Assembly (NCBI RefSeq): GCF_004365165.1
Contig: NZ_SOCH01000002.1
Span: forward strand, 225,776 to 289,775
Direction: 5' to 3'
Source: Metamycoplasma hyosynoviae
GTDB taxonomy: Bacteria > Bacillota_I > Bacilli_A > Mycoplasmatales > Metamycoplasmataceae
Length of the DNA stretch: 64,000 bases
This document shows positions 11,819-22,881 of the stretch, one piece after another. The position numbers and the translations under genes are program-made. Within the stretch, counting starts at the first letter, position 1. The number at the start of each line of letters is the position of its first letter. The notes under the pieces are model-generated. The model made no database searches. It saw only the letters and a program-made list of their open reading frames with translations, and had not been told where the DNA came from.

Positions 11819-13590
11819 TATTTTACCTTTTCTAACTTCTTGAAAAATTCCTCAGTATTATTAATTTTTATTATTAAGGGTGCAGCTGTTGTAATAAGAT
11901 CTTCAAACGCTTTATTATATTTTTCATATTTTTGTTTAAATGATGCTTTTTCAGATACTTCTAATTGTAATTTATCTATTATTTCATCACGTTGCTTTTT
12001 ATATTCATTTTTTAACTCTACTAATCCAGAAAGTAAAGTAAAAGGATTATTTATTTTCTCTGCAATATCTAAATCAATAGCTATTTGAAATGTTTTTTGC
12101 AAATAATCAGAAATAAAATCAAACAATGGTCCAAATTTTTCTTTCTTTGAAATTAGATTTGATTCTAAAATCGATCTATTTATTGCTTCATTTTCAGATG
12201 GAATATAAATACTATCTAAATTACTTCTAAAACTTAAAAATTTTTCTGGAGAACTTAAATAAAGTTTACTTGTGTAAACTAATTCTTTATTTTTTATATG
12301 TTTTAAAATAAAATCAATAATTTCATAAATTTTGTTCTCAATGTATTGATTGATAACTATGTTTAGCTTTATATTAAAGTCATTTTTTAAATAATCTGAC
12401 ATATTTCTTTCAGTATAAAATTTCTCAATATTAGAAACAATATTTTCAAAATTAGTTTTATATTCGTTCAAAAATCCAGTTGTGATAAATACTTCGATAT
12501 AATCATCTATTTTTTCATTAGTATTTGATTTAAGAATTTCTTTTATTGTTTCTAAATCAAACAATTTATTATTTACTATTGTTTGTTTAATATCTCCAAG
12601 TGAAATTTTTGTGTCTAATAATTTAGAATTAAAAATTTTATATTCAAAAATTAATGGAATTAATTCGCTTTCAACTCCATCAAAAAAAATTCGAAAATAT
12701 GTATTTAATTTTCCTAATTCTTTATCTATTATTTCTTGCTCGTTTGATGCGAATATATTATTTATTAAAGCATCTATTCTATTAGATAATTTAGTTACTA
12801 TTTCTTTAAAAATATTCTTTATTAAAATGGTTTTTGGAATTTTAGAATTTTTTAATTCGTTAATTATTTCATCTTCAATTGTCTTCTCAAATATTCTTAT
12901 TTCACCAACAAAATTTTTCATTTTTTGAGGAATAGTTACATTGTTTTCAAAATATTTTTTTTGAATATTATTTAAATAATCTACAAGCAATTCAAAAACA
13001 ATACTCTTAATATTTGTAAACATTCTCCTAATAAATAGTTCATTAGTTACAGAAATATCATTATTATTACCATTAATAATATTTGAAACTTTTTTTAATA
13101 AACTTGAAGTAAAAAATTCAATTGTGGTATTTGAAGATAGATATAACTTAGATTTTATTTCATCACTTGTTTTTAATCTTTCAAAAAAAGTTGAAATATT
13201 TTCAATAAACGCCTTGTAAAATTTATCAATATTATTTAAAAAACCAGTATCTCTTTCTTCTTTGCTGTTTTTTATATTGGTCAAAAGTGCATTCTTGTTA
13301 TGTGATGCAAAATCCAAATAATTTTCATATGTTGTTTCTAAAAGTTTCTTAACTAATTCTGGTTTATCTTTTTTGTAATAAGAATCAATGGAATTTATTA
13401 AATTTTCTTTAAATGAATTTCATTCATTAATTGCATTTTCTTTTGTATAAATAAACTTTTCAGGGAATACTGTTTTTTCATTTTTTTCCTTGCGTACACA
13501 AGATTTTGAGATTATCGCAAGTGGACTTAATGCAATAGAAAAAGCAGAAAAAATACCCAACAATTTAATTAAATTTATTTCTTTCTTCAT
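11818..13590 (-). CDS. Predicted surface lipoprotein, 590 residues, helical
   Basis: First gene of the leftward operon. The N-terminus has lysines, a hydrophobic run and 'LAIISKSC', so Cys31 is the probable lipidated residue; the lipobox is not ideal but matches that of the lipoprotein at 26033. The rest is rich in Asn, Lys, Glu and Ile, with long predicted helices and no recognised domain. The start at 13590 is preceded by GGAAGAG. The gene must be read through a UGA Trp codon near residue 55. Its promoter shares the 200-base divergent region with the riboswitch gene. The function is not recognised; being in front of glycolytic genes and the P29 ATPase may reflect co-expression only. Confidence 0.72.
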
Positions 13591-13662
13591 ATCTCTTCCA
13601 ATAACCTTTTCAACTAAAATTGCTATATATAATTATAATTTATACAAAAAATATTATTGCTA

Positions 13663-13668
13663 TATAAT
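13663..13668 (+). promoter_or_regulatory. -10 box for the riboswitch-p37-p69 transcript
   Basis: TATAAT in the context CTATATAATTT. Transcription would start about 7 bases downstream, at or just before the first base-paired stem of the TPP riboswitch, as expected for an aptamer at the 5' end. No clear -35 box was seen, which is common in mycoplasmas. Confidence 0.65.
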
Positions 13669-13676
13669 TTAATTTT

Positions 13677-13756
13677 GAAAGAAACAGGGGTGCAAAATAT
13701 TGCTGAGAAATACCCTCTTAACTGATCTAATTAGTATTAGCGTAGTGAGTTTCTCT
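13677..13756 (+). promoter_or_regulatory. TPP riboswitch (thi-box) aptamer
   Basis: The conserved thi-box elements appear in order: GGGGTGC at 13687-13693, GCTGAGA at 13702-13708, TACCC at 13711-13715, CTGATCT at 13722-13728 and CGTAG at 13741-13745. The closing stem is GAAAC (13681-13685) with GTTTC (13749-13753). The variable helix is CTAAT-TAGT-ATTAG, where the usual GG/CC pairs have become AA/TT pairs, a compensatory change that supports a real structure. It should bind thiamine pyrophosphate and lower expression of the downstream P37/P69 genes when TPP is plentiful. Covariance-model scoring would be decisive. Confidence 0.93.
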
Positions 13757-13757
13757 T

Positions 13758-13788
13758 GTTTTCTTTTCTCATAAGGAGAGAACAAAAC
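13758..13788 (+). promoter_or_regulatory. Shine-Dalgarno-sequestering hairpin of the riboswitch
   Basis: GTTTTCTTTTCTC (13758-13770) pairs with GAGAGAACAAAAC (13776-13788) with one C-C mismatch and one G-U pair; the loop is ATAAG. The ribosome binding site AAGGAG (13773-13778) lies in the loop and lower stem. No T-run follows, so control of translation, not termination, is the likely mode. Confidence 0.7.
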
Positions 13789-13791
13789 AAA

Positions 13792-14898
13792 ATGAAAAAA
13801 ATCTTAACAAGCATTTTATTACCAGCATTGGTTATTTCGCCTTTTTTTATTATTTCTTGTACAAAAAAAATAAACATTGTTGTAAATGAACCTTGAAGAG
13901 AATATTCTAAATTTAATTTTTTTGATGATATAGAAAAAAAATACAATGAACTTTTAAATTCAAATGTTAAGTTCAATATTTCATTTCGTGGTGAAAATAA
14001 TGACCTAGCTAATGAAATAATAAAGGGAGGTAGTGACATCGGAAGTGTTACTACAACTTTGTATTATAGAAATAGACAATTTTTAGATCCAATAATCCAA
14101 ACAAAAACATATTCATTTACTTTTGATAAACAGTTTGATGTTTTTTATAAAGATGGGTCAAATAATGATCCACTTGTTTTACTTGCGAAAAAAGCCGAAA
14201 CAATTTTTAACAAGAAAAAATTTGCTGAATGAGATGATCAAGAATATGGTTGAGATGGAATCAAATACAATTATTTTTATGATAATGAATTAGTTGATTA
14301 TTATCGTGGTAATGTACTTATTTGAGGAAATGATGATCAATTGAAATCTATAAAAGAAGCATGGAACAAAAAAGATTGAAGTACATTTAGAAATTTTGGA
14401 ATATTGCATGGGAAGGAAACTAGTTCTTCAAAATATATATTACAAGAATTACTGTTCAAAAAACATTTCACAAATCCTAGTAATAAATTCACTTCTTTTA
14501 TAAAAGATAAAGAAAAGAATTCAAATAAATATAAACAAGGGGCTGCACGTGATTTATCAAAAGGTGAGAATTCAAATTATCACATTGTTTTTGATGAGCT
14601 AGGATCATATGCTTACACACATAATATAAAAAAGAATAAAAAATTAAATTACTTTGAAACCTTAAATTTAAATAATAAAATTGAATTTTTAACAGTTACA
14701 GAACCCATAAAATATAATGTTTTTGCAGTTTCTAAATATATGAAAGAAATCGAAAAAAATGCTTTATCAAAGTCAATTTTTGAAAATTGAAAAAACAGAA
14801 AAGACGACTATGGACCACATGTTGGTTTTAATGGATACAGGATAATAACTAATAAGGAAGAAGAGGTAATTAAACCTTATGAAAGACTATTTAAATAG
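13792..14898 (+). CDS. p37: P37/Cypl-like substrate-binding lipoprotein, probable TPP/thiamine binder
   Basis: 368 residues. A signal peptide ends in the lipobox FFIISC, making Cys23 the lipid anchor. After it come 'KKINIVVNEPWREY' and 'GGSDIGSVTTTLYYR', the two-lobed binding-protein pattern of mycoplasma P37 (Cypl), whose crystal structure contains TPP. The riboswitch immediately upstream agrees with a thiamine-type ligand. The gene must be read through several UGA Trp codons. Its end overlaps the permease start by 20 bases. It should sit on the outer membrane face and hand substrate to P69. Ligand identity is an inference from family and regulation. Confidence 0.9.
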
Positions 14899-16546
14899 TG
14901 ACGAAATACAACTAAAAAATTACCTATTCTTTGAAAAAATTAATAGCAAAAATACAACTATCAAAAATCAAAAAACTACTTTTAACAAACTGTTTTTTTG
15001 ATTTTTTATTTTTTTAATATTTCTTATCTCTTTTGTTGTTGTAAGATGAACGCCTGCTAAATATGGATTTAATTTATTTTTTGAAAACATAAAAAATTTC
15101 TTTAATCCGGTAGTAAAAAGCGAATATATAAAAGATTCAAATTTGTTTGCTATTTCATTTTATTTATTATTTCAAACAGTTAATTATTCATTATTAGGAT
15201 TATTAATAGGTGGAGGACTTGCATTTTTAACAAGTTACCTCTTTGCTTTTCAATTTAAAAATAAATGAATTTATTCTATATCAAAGATATTTTTTACAAT
15301 TTTAAGAATTCTGCCAGAAATTATATTTATATATTATTTTTCAAATAGCTTTTCTAAGAAAATGTCAGTCGTAATGATATTTGCTTTATTTAATTGAGTT
15401 TGACTGCATGAATATTTCACACAAATGTTTGAAAATGCAAATTACACATTTTACTTTCATTTATTAAAAAATTCATGTAGCAAATTTAAAGCATTCCAAA
15501 CTGAAATACTTCCTCAAATCAAAATTAAAATATTAAATTTACTTCTTTATACATTTGAATCAAACATAAGATGAAGTGTAATAATTTCTAAACTTGGCTT
15601 TTTAGGAATTGGTACATTATTAAATTCCCCAACTATTAATATTTCTTATTTTAGAGAGCTATTAATTCCACTATTTGTATTAGTTTTCTTTTTAGTTATC
15701 ATTGAATTTTCTTTTAATCTAATTAAAAAATATATTTATGAAACTAAGACAACTATTAATGAAAGAAAGCATTTTAAACACAAAATATATAAAAGATTAT
15801 TTAACTGATTAATATTTATCTTTTTAGTTTCATTTATTATATTTAATATCATTTATCTAAAAGATATCAAATTTTATCCATCAAATAGTACTGAATATTT
15901 CAAAGATTTCTTTAATCCAAGTTTTAAAGAAATAAATAATAATTTAGGCAAAAGTACTTTTTACATTGTAGAACTACTTTTACTAATATTTACTTGTAAT
16001 TTCTTAGTATTCATCTTTACTTATATCTCATTATTCTTATTAAATAAAAAAATGAACAACAAATACTATTCAGCATTTATAAGAATTACAAATGTTATAT
16101 TTAGAAATGTTCCAATAATAATTTTGTTTCTATTTACCTCTCCTATATTTAAAAATCCACAAGTTGCTTTCATTATCGGATTTGCTATTCATAGTACTTT
16201 TGTAATAAATAAAAATATGGATGAGTACATAAATTATGATGGTTATGAAAAAAATATTGAACTTTTACATAGTTATGGAATGTCAAAGTGGAAAATTTAT
16301 AGAACTTATCTAAGACCTAAAATTGCTTCTAACTTTATAACATTCTTCACATTCGAAATTGAAAAGAATACTAGAAATTTCATAAACTATGGAATATTTG
16401 CATCAAGTACAATCGGACTAAAAACTACCATAACAAATGGTAGAGAATATATAGATATTGTTCCTTACTTATGAATTTCAATCGCAATAATATTTGTAGT
16501 TTATATATCAGGATATTTCATCAGAAAGAAAATCAATAAAAACTAA
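14879..16546 (+). CDS. p69: P69-like ABC permease, duplicated PhnE-type halves
   Basis: 555 residues with about 12 hydrophobic helices arranged as two similar halves (about 1-280 and 281-555). Each half has the same opening pattern: a first helix, a loop ending in 'FFNP' (FFNPVVKSEY and FFNPSFKEIN), then a helix cluster. The second half carries the EAA-type coupling loop 'GMSKWKIYRTYLRPKI', where the ATPase docks; the first half has the corresponding 'FKAFQTEILPQIKI'. This is the P69 partner of P37, a fused pair of PhnE permeases. No ATPase gene follows; the PhnC-type ATPase at 8475-9215 is the best candidate. The coding region overlaps p37 by 20 bases and ends just before a terminator. Confidence 0.88.
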
Positions 16547-16550
16547 AATT

Positions 16551-16573
16551 TAACTTTATTAAAGTTATTTTTT
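16551..16573. terminator. Terminator between p69 and tsaD
   Basis: TAACTTT-ATT-AAAGTTA forms a perfect 7-bp stem followed by TTTTTT on the plus strand. It lies at the convergent ends of p69 and tsaD and overlaps the tsaD stop codon. The minus-strand side is also T-rich, so it may act both ways. Confidence 0.65.
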
Positions 16574-17482
16574 AATTTTTTCATATGCCAATCTTGCTAT
16601 CATCATTGCATTGTCTGTCGTATATTCCATATCAGGAATAAATGTATTTTCGTGTAATTGTTCAAACATTTTTCTTATACCTTTATTAGCTGATACGCCA
16701 CCACACAAGACGATAGATTTTGGTTTATATTTAAAAATAGCAAGTTCCATTTTATTTTTTAAATATTTGATAATAGTATTTTGGAATTCAGTAGCTAATT
16801 GTTTCTTATCAATTGTTTCAAAAGAATTTACTTCATTAGTGATTTGAGTTTTAATTCCACTAAAAGATAAATCTAATTCACCTTCAGTTTTAGGAATTGT
16901 CATAGTATTTGTATATTTTTTATTATTAGTTATTCAAATTTTATCTATTAAACTTCCGCCCGGAAAACCTAATCCAAGTTTTCTAGCAACTTTATCATAA
17001 GCTTCACCAACAGCATCATCTTGTGTTTCACCGACTATTTTTGAATCATCAACACTTTTATAATAAACTATTTGGCTATGTCCACCAGATACAGTTAAAG
17101 CAAGAGAAGGAAATATTACCTCTTTTCCTATAAAAGCAGACATAAAATGACCATCCAAATGATTTAATGGAAGAATTGGTTTTTTCAAATATAAAGCTAA
17201 TGAATTTGCAATTACATATCCAACATGAAGAGAACCTATTAATCCCGGACCTTTTGTATAAGCGATAACATCTATCTTAAATAAATCAATTTTTGATTTT
17301 AATTCTTCTATTAACTTGCCTATATTTAAACTATGCAATCTTGAAGCTATTTCAGGAACAGTTCCACCATATTTCTTATGAATTTCAATTTGTGAAATAG
17401 TTTTCATTCATATTGGGCTATTATTTTCCATTATTGCAAATGAAGTATCATCATGAGAGGATTCTATTGCGAAAATTATCAT
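16565..17482 (-). CDS. tsaD: tRNA N6-threonylcarbamoyladenosine transferase TsaD
   Basis: 305 residues, ASKHA fold. It transfers threonylcarbamoyl to A37 of ANN-decoding tRNAs. Visible landmarks are ESSHDDTS at 7-14, the metal-binding HLDGH with His108 and His112, VSGGHSQIV near 131-139, a GLGFPGG segment, the glycine-rich 'VLCGGVSANKGIR' and the C-terminal TTDNAMMIA motif. The start at 17482 overlaps the tsaB end in the heptamer ATGATAA. It is the last gene of the tsaE-tsaB-tsaD operon; the enzyme that makes threonylcarbamoyl-AMP (TsaC) is not in the window. Confidence 0.95.
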
Positions 17483-18048
17483 TTTAGTTCTCCTATTTGT
17501 GGATTACTTAAATATATTAATTCTTCTTTTAATAAATTTTCTTTTTCTACTTTTTTAGAAAAATTCAAATATGTAAAAATATTTTTTTCAAATAAAGAAT
17601 AATTTAACTTTTCATAATTATTTTCATTTGCGATTAATTCCATATTTATTTTTTTAAGATTATCTGATAATGTAATCTTATAAATACTATGTTTGTTAGC
17701 TTTTATATTGATTATTTCTTTAGGATATGACATCAAAAGATGCTGAACATAAAAAATAACATATGTAGGAATTGTGAATAGTTCAATATCTGAAATTTGA
17801 GCAATAGTTCTTGCAAATAAAAATCCTATACGTGATCCATTAAAGCTTCCCGGACCTTTTGTTACATATATTTTATTAACTTCATTTATTTGAATTTTCG
17901 CTTCATTTAAGACGTAATTTAGATTTTCAAAAAATACGTCAGTTTTTTTAGTTATGTCATTTAATTTAATTTTTGAAATTATTTTTCCATTATTCTTAAA
18001 TAAAATTAAATACAAATCATCTAAACAAGTTTCGATAAATAAATTCAT
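17476..18048 (-). CDS. tsaB: t6A modification protein TsaB
   Basis: 190 residues. The N-terminal half shows the ASKHA-like beginning 'MNLFIETCLDDLYLILF' and the family signature KGPGSFNGSRIGF, which corresponds to GPGSFTGLRIG. TsaB has no catalytic activity of its own and scaffolds the TsaB-TsaD-TsaE complex. The last sense codon is UGA (Trp), followed directly by TAA, giving the junction ATGATAA with tsaD. The C-terminal half is diverged and Lys/Asn-rich. The gene follows tsaE with one base between the stop and this start. Confidence 0.88.
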
Positions 18049-18049
18049 A

Positions 18050-18436
18050 TTAACTTACTTCCTTCTTGATTTCAAAAATGTGTTTCCCATCTTTTACATA
18101 CACATCTATTTCTACATAATTAGTAAATGAATGCGTAATTTTGTCCGCTCATTCTATTATTACTAATTTATCTTCGAAATACTCTTCGTAAGGAAATAAA
18201 TTTCCTACCATTTTATAAGCATCAATATGCACCAATTTATCATATATTAAAATTGAATTAAACGTTGGAGATATTACGGTTTTTTTTTCTCCCAATTGCT
18301 TTGCAATTGCTTTTGCAAGTGTTGTTTTGCCAGAACCTAATTCACCATTTAATAGTATTGCTTGCAAATTTGGTATATTTAACAAATAGCTAACCAAAAC
18401 ACCCAATTTCTCGTTATGTGCAAAAGTAAATTTCAT
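18050..18436 (-). CDS. tsaE: t6A biosynthesis ATPase TsaE
   Basis: 128 residues. The P-loop GELGSGKTT is at about 31-39, followed by 'ISPTFNSIL', 'HIDAYKM' and, near 'EDKLVIIEWADKI', the Walker-B-like region typical of TsaE (EWxxxI). It drives turnover of the TsaD complex by ATP hydrolysis. Two-thirds of the way along, a UGA must be read as Trp (the W of EWADK); stopping there would remove the last 33 residues. It is the first gene of the tsaEBD operon, and its start codon lies only 7 bases after a TATAAT box with no ribosome binding site. Confidence 0.9.
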
Positions 18437-18443
18437 ATTTGAA

Positions 18444-18449
18444 ATTATA
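18444..18449 (-). promoter_or_regulatory. -10 box of tsaE, probable leaderless start
   Basis: TATAAT on the minus strand ends 7 bases before the tsaE ATG (spacer TTCAAAT). Transcription should start at or next to the A of the ATG. No purine-rich ribosome binding site fits in the spacer. Confidence 0.6.
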
Positions 18450-18562
18450 AACTATCGCATTTACAAATTCACCAAAAATAATAATTTGTAAAAATATTTA
18501 TAACTATCATTTTATTTTTTGATACAATACCCCCGTTTTTTTAAAAAAACATGAGGTGTAAA

Positions 18563-21370
18563 ATGAATAAAACAACAAAAATTATTTTGTCTACTGCTAT
18601 ACCTGTTGGTGTAGCTAGTATACTAATCCCTACAATAGTAGTAGCTTCTTTAAAATCTAAAGTAAAGAAAACTGAGCAAGAAAGAAAATCACTAAATGAT
18701 TTGAATCTTGAAGTTGAAGAATATTTGGGAAAAATTACAACAGAAATAAAGGAAAATAATATTGATGAATATGAACAATTGTTGAAATTAATATCCAAAA
18801 CTAAAAATGTAATTGACAATAAATATTTAAGAAAAGAAGACTACAAAAAACAATTATTACTGTTAAAGGAAAAATTTGATAGTTTTAAAAACAAAAACCA
18901 ATCACCCAAAAAAAACGATACCAATGAACCCTTTGATAATACTAACAAAGATAATACAAATAATAAAGATATAGAAAAACCCAACACAGGAAAAAACGGT
19001 GAAAATGAAACACCCAAAGAAAGTGTTGATGCTTATCAACAATTGAAAACAGAATTGGAAATAGTAGAAAAATTTTTTAATTCAATAAATGGCGAAAAAT
19101 ATATGGAAATAAAAACGAAATCCAATAAAAAGCTAGATGAATTTAAAAAAATATTACAAAATAAGAATTTAAAAGATATCGATTATTCAAATGCAAAAAA
19201 TGAATTAACTAATTTTCTTGATCTAATAAAGAAAGAAATTGCATCAAAAGAAAAAGAAAAATTATTAGAAGATCAACTTGATGAAAATTCAAAAAAAGAA
19301 TTAAAAAAAATTGACGAAAAAACTATTTTATTTAAAAGGAATTTTTCTGAAATAGATAATCAAGAAAAATATAAAGATAATATATTAAAAGAATTGAATG
19401 AAATTAAAACAAAATACAAGTTAGATACTCCAGTTACCAAAACTTCAATTGAAATAAAATATAGAAATATATTATTAGATGAAATAAATAATCGATATAC
19501 TAAATTTAAAACTATACTTGATACTAACGAAACACAAGAAAAAGATTGATTAAAACAAGAAATCGAAAAAATTTCCGCTATTTTAGTTAAGAATAAAGTT
19601 GAATTATCACAATTAGCAAATGTTGAACAAATCCAAACGTATTTAAAAAGTATTAAAGAAAAAATAACTAGCATATCTAAAAACGAAATAATACAAACTG
19701 GTGTCACATTGTTGAATATATCTAATATTTTAGATATTTCAAAAAAAATTTATGATATTCAAAAAAATCTAAATTCCATAAATTTTAATAACATTATTAA
19801 AAATTCACCATTAAAAGATAATATAAATTTTGCTATAAATTTCCAAAATTTACTTATTACGTTTAATGAAAAAATGAAAAAACTAAAAGATATAAATGAA
19901 TGAACTCAAAATAAATACATTGAATATTTTGATGCATTTTTGTCTATTAGCAAATTTAACTTGAGAATTGAAAATGAAGTAAGTAATTTAAAAAAATTGC
20001 TTGAATTAATCGATAGATTCAATGTTACTAAAACAAAAATAGAAAATATTTATTACAATAAAGATTTCAAAATTAGCGAAAAAGAAAAAAACAATGTAAA
20101 TTTAGAAATAAAAAAATACATTGAAGAATATATTAAAACATTTTATGATCTTTCTTCACTTAATGAATTAACATTAAAAATTGATAATGTAGTAAAGAAA
20201 GTTGAAGAAGAAAGCAAGAAAAGTAAAATTTCATACATTGATGATCTTGAAGAAAAAAAGAACAATTTGTATAATAAACTAAAAAAATATGAGGAAATCT
20301 ATGATACTAAAGAATTTGAAAAGACATTTCAAGAATTAAAATCAAAATATAAAAGTGCATCTATACAACTGGACAAACAATCGGCAATTAGCAATTTAGA
20401 AAATTTCTTCATATATTATGAAGATTTTATTGAAAATTTAGATAATAAGGTAAGCGAATATATCACTATGTTAAAAAGAATAGAAAATCTTGCAAATGAA
20501 TATTCTGAACCTAAATATTCAAAAATTATTGCAGGAATTTCTACACTTGCTAAAGAAATAAAAGATGATAAATTTAGAAATATACAAAATATAAACACAA
20601 TAAATTTTATTTTAACATCTTTAGTAAAAACAATAAATGATAGTTTACAATTTATAAAAAAATTACCAAATGACATTGAAACATTAAAAATTCAACTAAA
20701 CAAATTAGTTCAAGAAACAAACAAATCATTAAATATAGAAATAATTCCGCAAGAAATAAAAACAAATTACCAAAAATTAGTAGATGAAATCAATAAAAAT
20801 ATAACAAATAATTCAAACATTAATATCAATGATTTGATTAATATGATATATATAGTAAATGCATATAGCACTACATTTAAAAATGATTTTACAATACTAA
20901 GAGAAGATAATATTTATAGTTATATTTCAAGTAATTTTCCTTATGATTATTTGTTTGAATTTATAAATGAATATACCATCTTCCAAGAAAAAACTAACAA
21001 ACAAATTTCGTCAATTTTGAGTACGTTGGATGACCATAAAAAAACAACGTCATTAAAAGTTATTGATGGATTTATTTTATATTTAGATTTATTAAATAAA
21101 AAATATAAGGAAAAAATAGATAAATATGATGATTTCTTTGTTAAATATAATAAAAAGAATGAAAAACTATTATTAGAAATAAATAATTTTACAAATTATG
21201 AAAATGCAGTCTTCAATTTAACAGCAATGTTTACAAAACATTTAATTGATTTTTCATATAAATATTTTGAAAATATTCCTACAAAGAATATAAATCATTT
21301 AAACGATATGGAAAAAGATTTAGATTTACTAATTAAAATAGTAAGTGAAAATAAGACTTTAACTCAATAA
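18563..21370 (+). CDS. Membrane-anchored, coiled-coil-rich protein of unknown function
   Basis: 935 residues. The start at 18563 was chosen because GAGGTG lies just before it; an in-frame ATG at 18551 is part of that ribosome binding site. A single N-terminal helix (about residues 7-29, IPVGVASILIPTIVVAS) would anchor it, with no lipobox Cys. The rest is Lys/Glu/Asn-rich with long predicted helices, apart from an Asn/Asp/Pro-rich linker at about 110-155. There are no cysteines of note and no recognised domain. It is probably exposed at the cell surface. UGA Trp codons at 19547 and 19901 must be read through. Its last 12 bases overlap the convergent rpe gene. Confidence 0.75.
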
Positions 21371-22003
21371 TTTATCTACAGTTTCTTTAGAAAAATTCTT
21401 AACTAGATAAGAACCGACAACCGCCAAATTTATTCCTGCATCAAAACAAGATTTTATATTGTGGTCTTTAATACCACCATCAACCTGCAAAATAAATTGG
21501 AGGTTGTTTTCTTTTTTATATTTATTTATTGCTTGAATTTTTGCAAAACTATCTTCAATGAAAGATTGTCCCCCTTTTCCGGGAAAAACACTCATCACCA
21601 ATATAAGAGCAAAATGTTTAAAATGATCTTTGACTTCATCAATATTTGTGTCGGGATTTAATGCTAAGCCAATTTTTACATTATCATTTTTTGCTTGTAA
21701 AATTAACCAATTCATATTTTCTTTATTTAATGCCTCAAAATGAAAAGTCAAAATATCGCCAATGTTTTTATACATTTCATAATATTTCTTGATATCTTTT
21801 ACCATTAAATGAATGTCCATTGTATGTACTAAACACTTATCTTTTATTTGCTTAATAAGTTCAAAACTAAGTGCAGTGTTTGGTACAAATTCACCATCCA
21901 TTACATCGTAATGAATATTTGAAATTCCTCATTTAATAAGAGTATTAACATAGTCAATTTGGTTATCTTTTACATCTAAAATTGATGGACTAATCTTTTT
22001 CAT
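21359..22003 (-). CDS. rpe: Ribulose-phosphate 3-epimerase
   Basis: 214 residues, TIM-barrel enzyme of the pentose phosphate pathway. Motifs in order: SPSILDVKDN at the start, then VMDGEFVPN with the metal-binding Asp, 'TMDIHLMV', 'MSVFPGKGGQSF' (phosphate-binding loop) and 'LQVDGGI'. The start at 22003 includes the expected N-terminal strand; beginning at the later internal Met would remove it. UGA codes for Trp at IKWGIS. It is the last gene of the rsmD-to-rpe cluster, 35 bases after rsgA, the same order seen in many Firmicutes. The 3' end overlaps the convergent gene at 18563 by 12 bases. Confidence 0.94.
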
Positions 22004-22038
22004 ATTTTTCCTTTTTTTTATAAAAATTTTAATAGCAA

Positions 22039-22878
22039 TTAATGTAACAAGCGTTCTAAGAAGCTGCAATAGTTGTTATAACGCTCTTGTTTTATTTTTC
22101 CTTGTGATACTAGCCTTTTTACTTCGCAGTCTTTTTCTTGTTCTTGATAGTGTTTACAAGTTCTAAATTTGCATAGCTTGCTAGCTTCTCTAAAGGTGTT
22201 AAATGCAGTAGGCATTTCATTTATTGTAAGATCAAATTCAATAGAAGAAAAACCAGGAGTATCAATAATTTCCCCTCCATTAAAATCTATTAAACTTACT
22301 TCACGTGTGGTATGTTTACCTCTATTTAAAGCAAGTGAAATTTCTTGAGTCTTAAAATTAGTTTTAGCTAAATAATTAATTAAAGTGGTTTTACCTACAC
22401 CGGTTTGACCAACAAAAAAGCTAGTTTTGTTTTTGAAAATATCACGAAGTCCTTCAAAGCCTTCTTCGGTTTGATAGTTAATTTCAAAAATTTTATATCC
22501 TTGTTCTTTGTAAAAATCAATCTTAGATTTAGAAGTAAGATCTTTTTTGGTCAAGACAATAATAGGTTCTACACCTTTGTTTTCAATGATAATTAAAAAC
22601 TTGTCAATTAAAAGCGAACTGAATTCAGGTTCAACTAAGGACATAACAACAATAGCTTGATCAACATTGGCAATTTTGGGTCTGATGAAGAAATTCTTTC
22701 TTCCCATAATTCTATGAATTAATTCATTAGGTTCAAATTCAACATAATCACCTACAATTGGTTGCATATCTAATAAGCGCAATTTACCGCTTCCACGGAC
22801 ACGGTAAATTTTGCCATCACGTTCATTTTTTATGTCAAAGAAACCAGATATTGATTTAACTATTTTGCCTTTTTCCAT
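22039..22878 (-). CDS. rsgA: Ribosome small-subunit GTPase RsgA
   Basis: 279 residues. An OB-fold N-terminus is followed by a circularly permuted GTPase: the G4 motif LTKKDL comes before the P-loop GQTGVGKTTL, and DTPGFSS follows. The C-terminal zinc site is C-x4-C-x-H-x7-C, in 'CKFRTCKHYQEQEKDC'. It checks late maturation of the 30S subunit. The gene starts 3 bases after prkC ends, so it is on the phosphatase-kinase message, the usual prpC-prkC-rsgA-rpe order. UGA is not needed for Trp in this frame, so the gene looks intact even under the standard code. Confidence 0.96.
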   Translation of the reverse strand: MEKGKIVKSISGFFDIKNERDGKIYRVRGSGKLRLLDMQPIVGDYVEFEPNELIHRIMGRKNFFIRPKIANVDQAIVVMSLVEPEFSSLLIDKFLIIIENKGVEPIIVLTKKDLTSKSKIDFYKEQGYKIFEINYQTEEGFEGLRDIFKNKTSFFVGQTGVGKTTLINYLAKTNFKTQEISLALNRGKHTTREVSLIDFNGGEIIDTPGFSSIEFDLTINEMPTAFNTFREASKLCKFRTCKHYQEQEKDCEVKRLVSQGKIKQERYNNYCSFLERLLH

Positions 22879-22881
22879 AAA

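Noticed and set aside
11302..13672. Plus-strand ORFs of 60-105 residues within the lipoprotein and pgi genes
   Set aside because: They mirror real minus-strand genes, are hydrophobic because of A/T-rich complement codons, and lack start signals.
18551..18562. Start of the helical protein at the first ATG (18551)
   Set aside because: That ATG belongs to the sequence ATGAGGTG, which is the ribosome binding site for the ATG at 18563.
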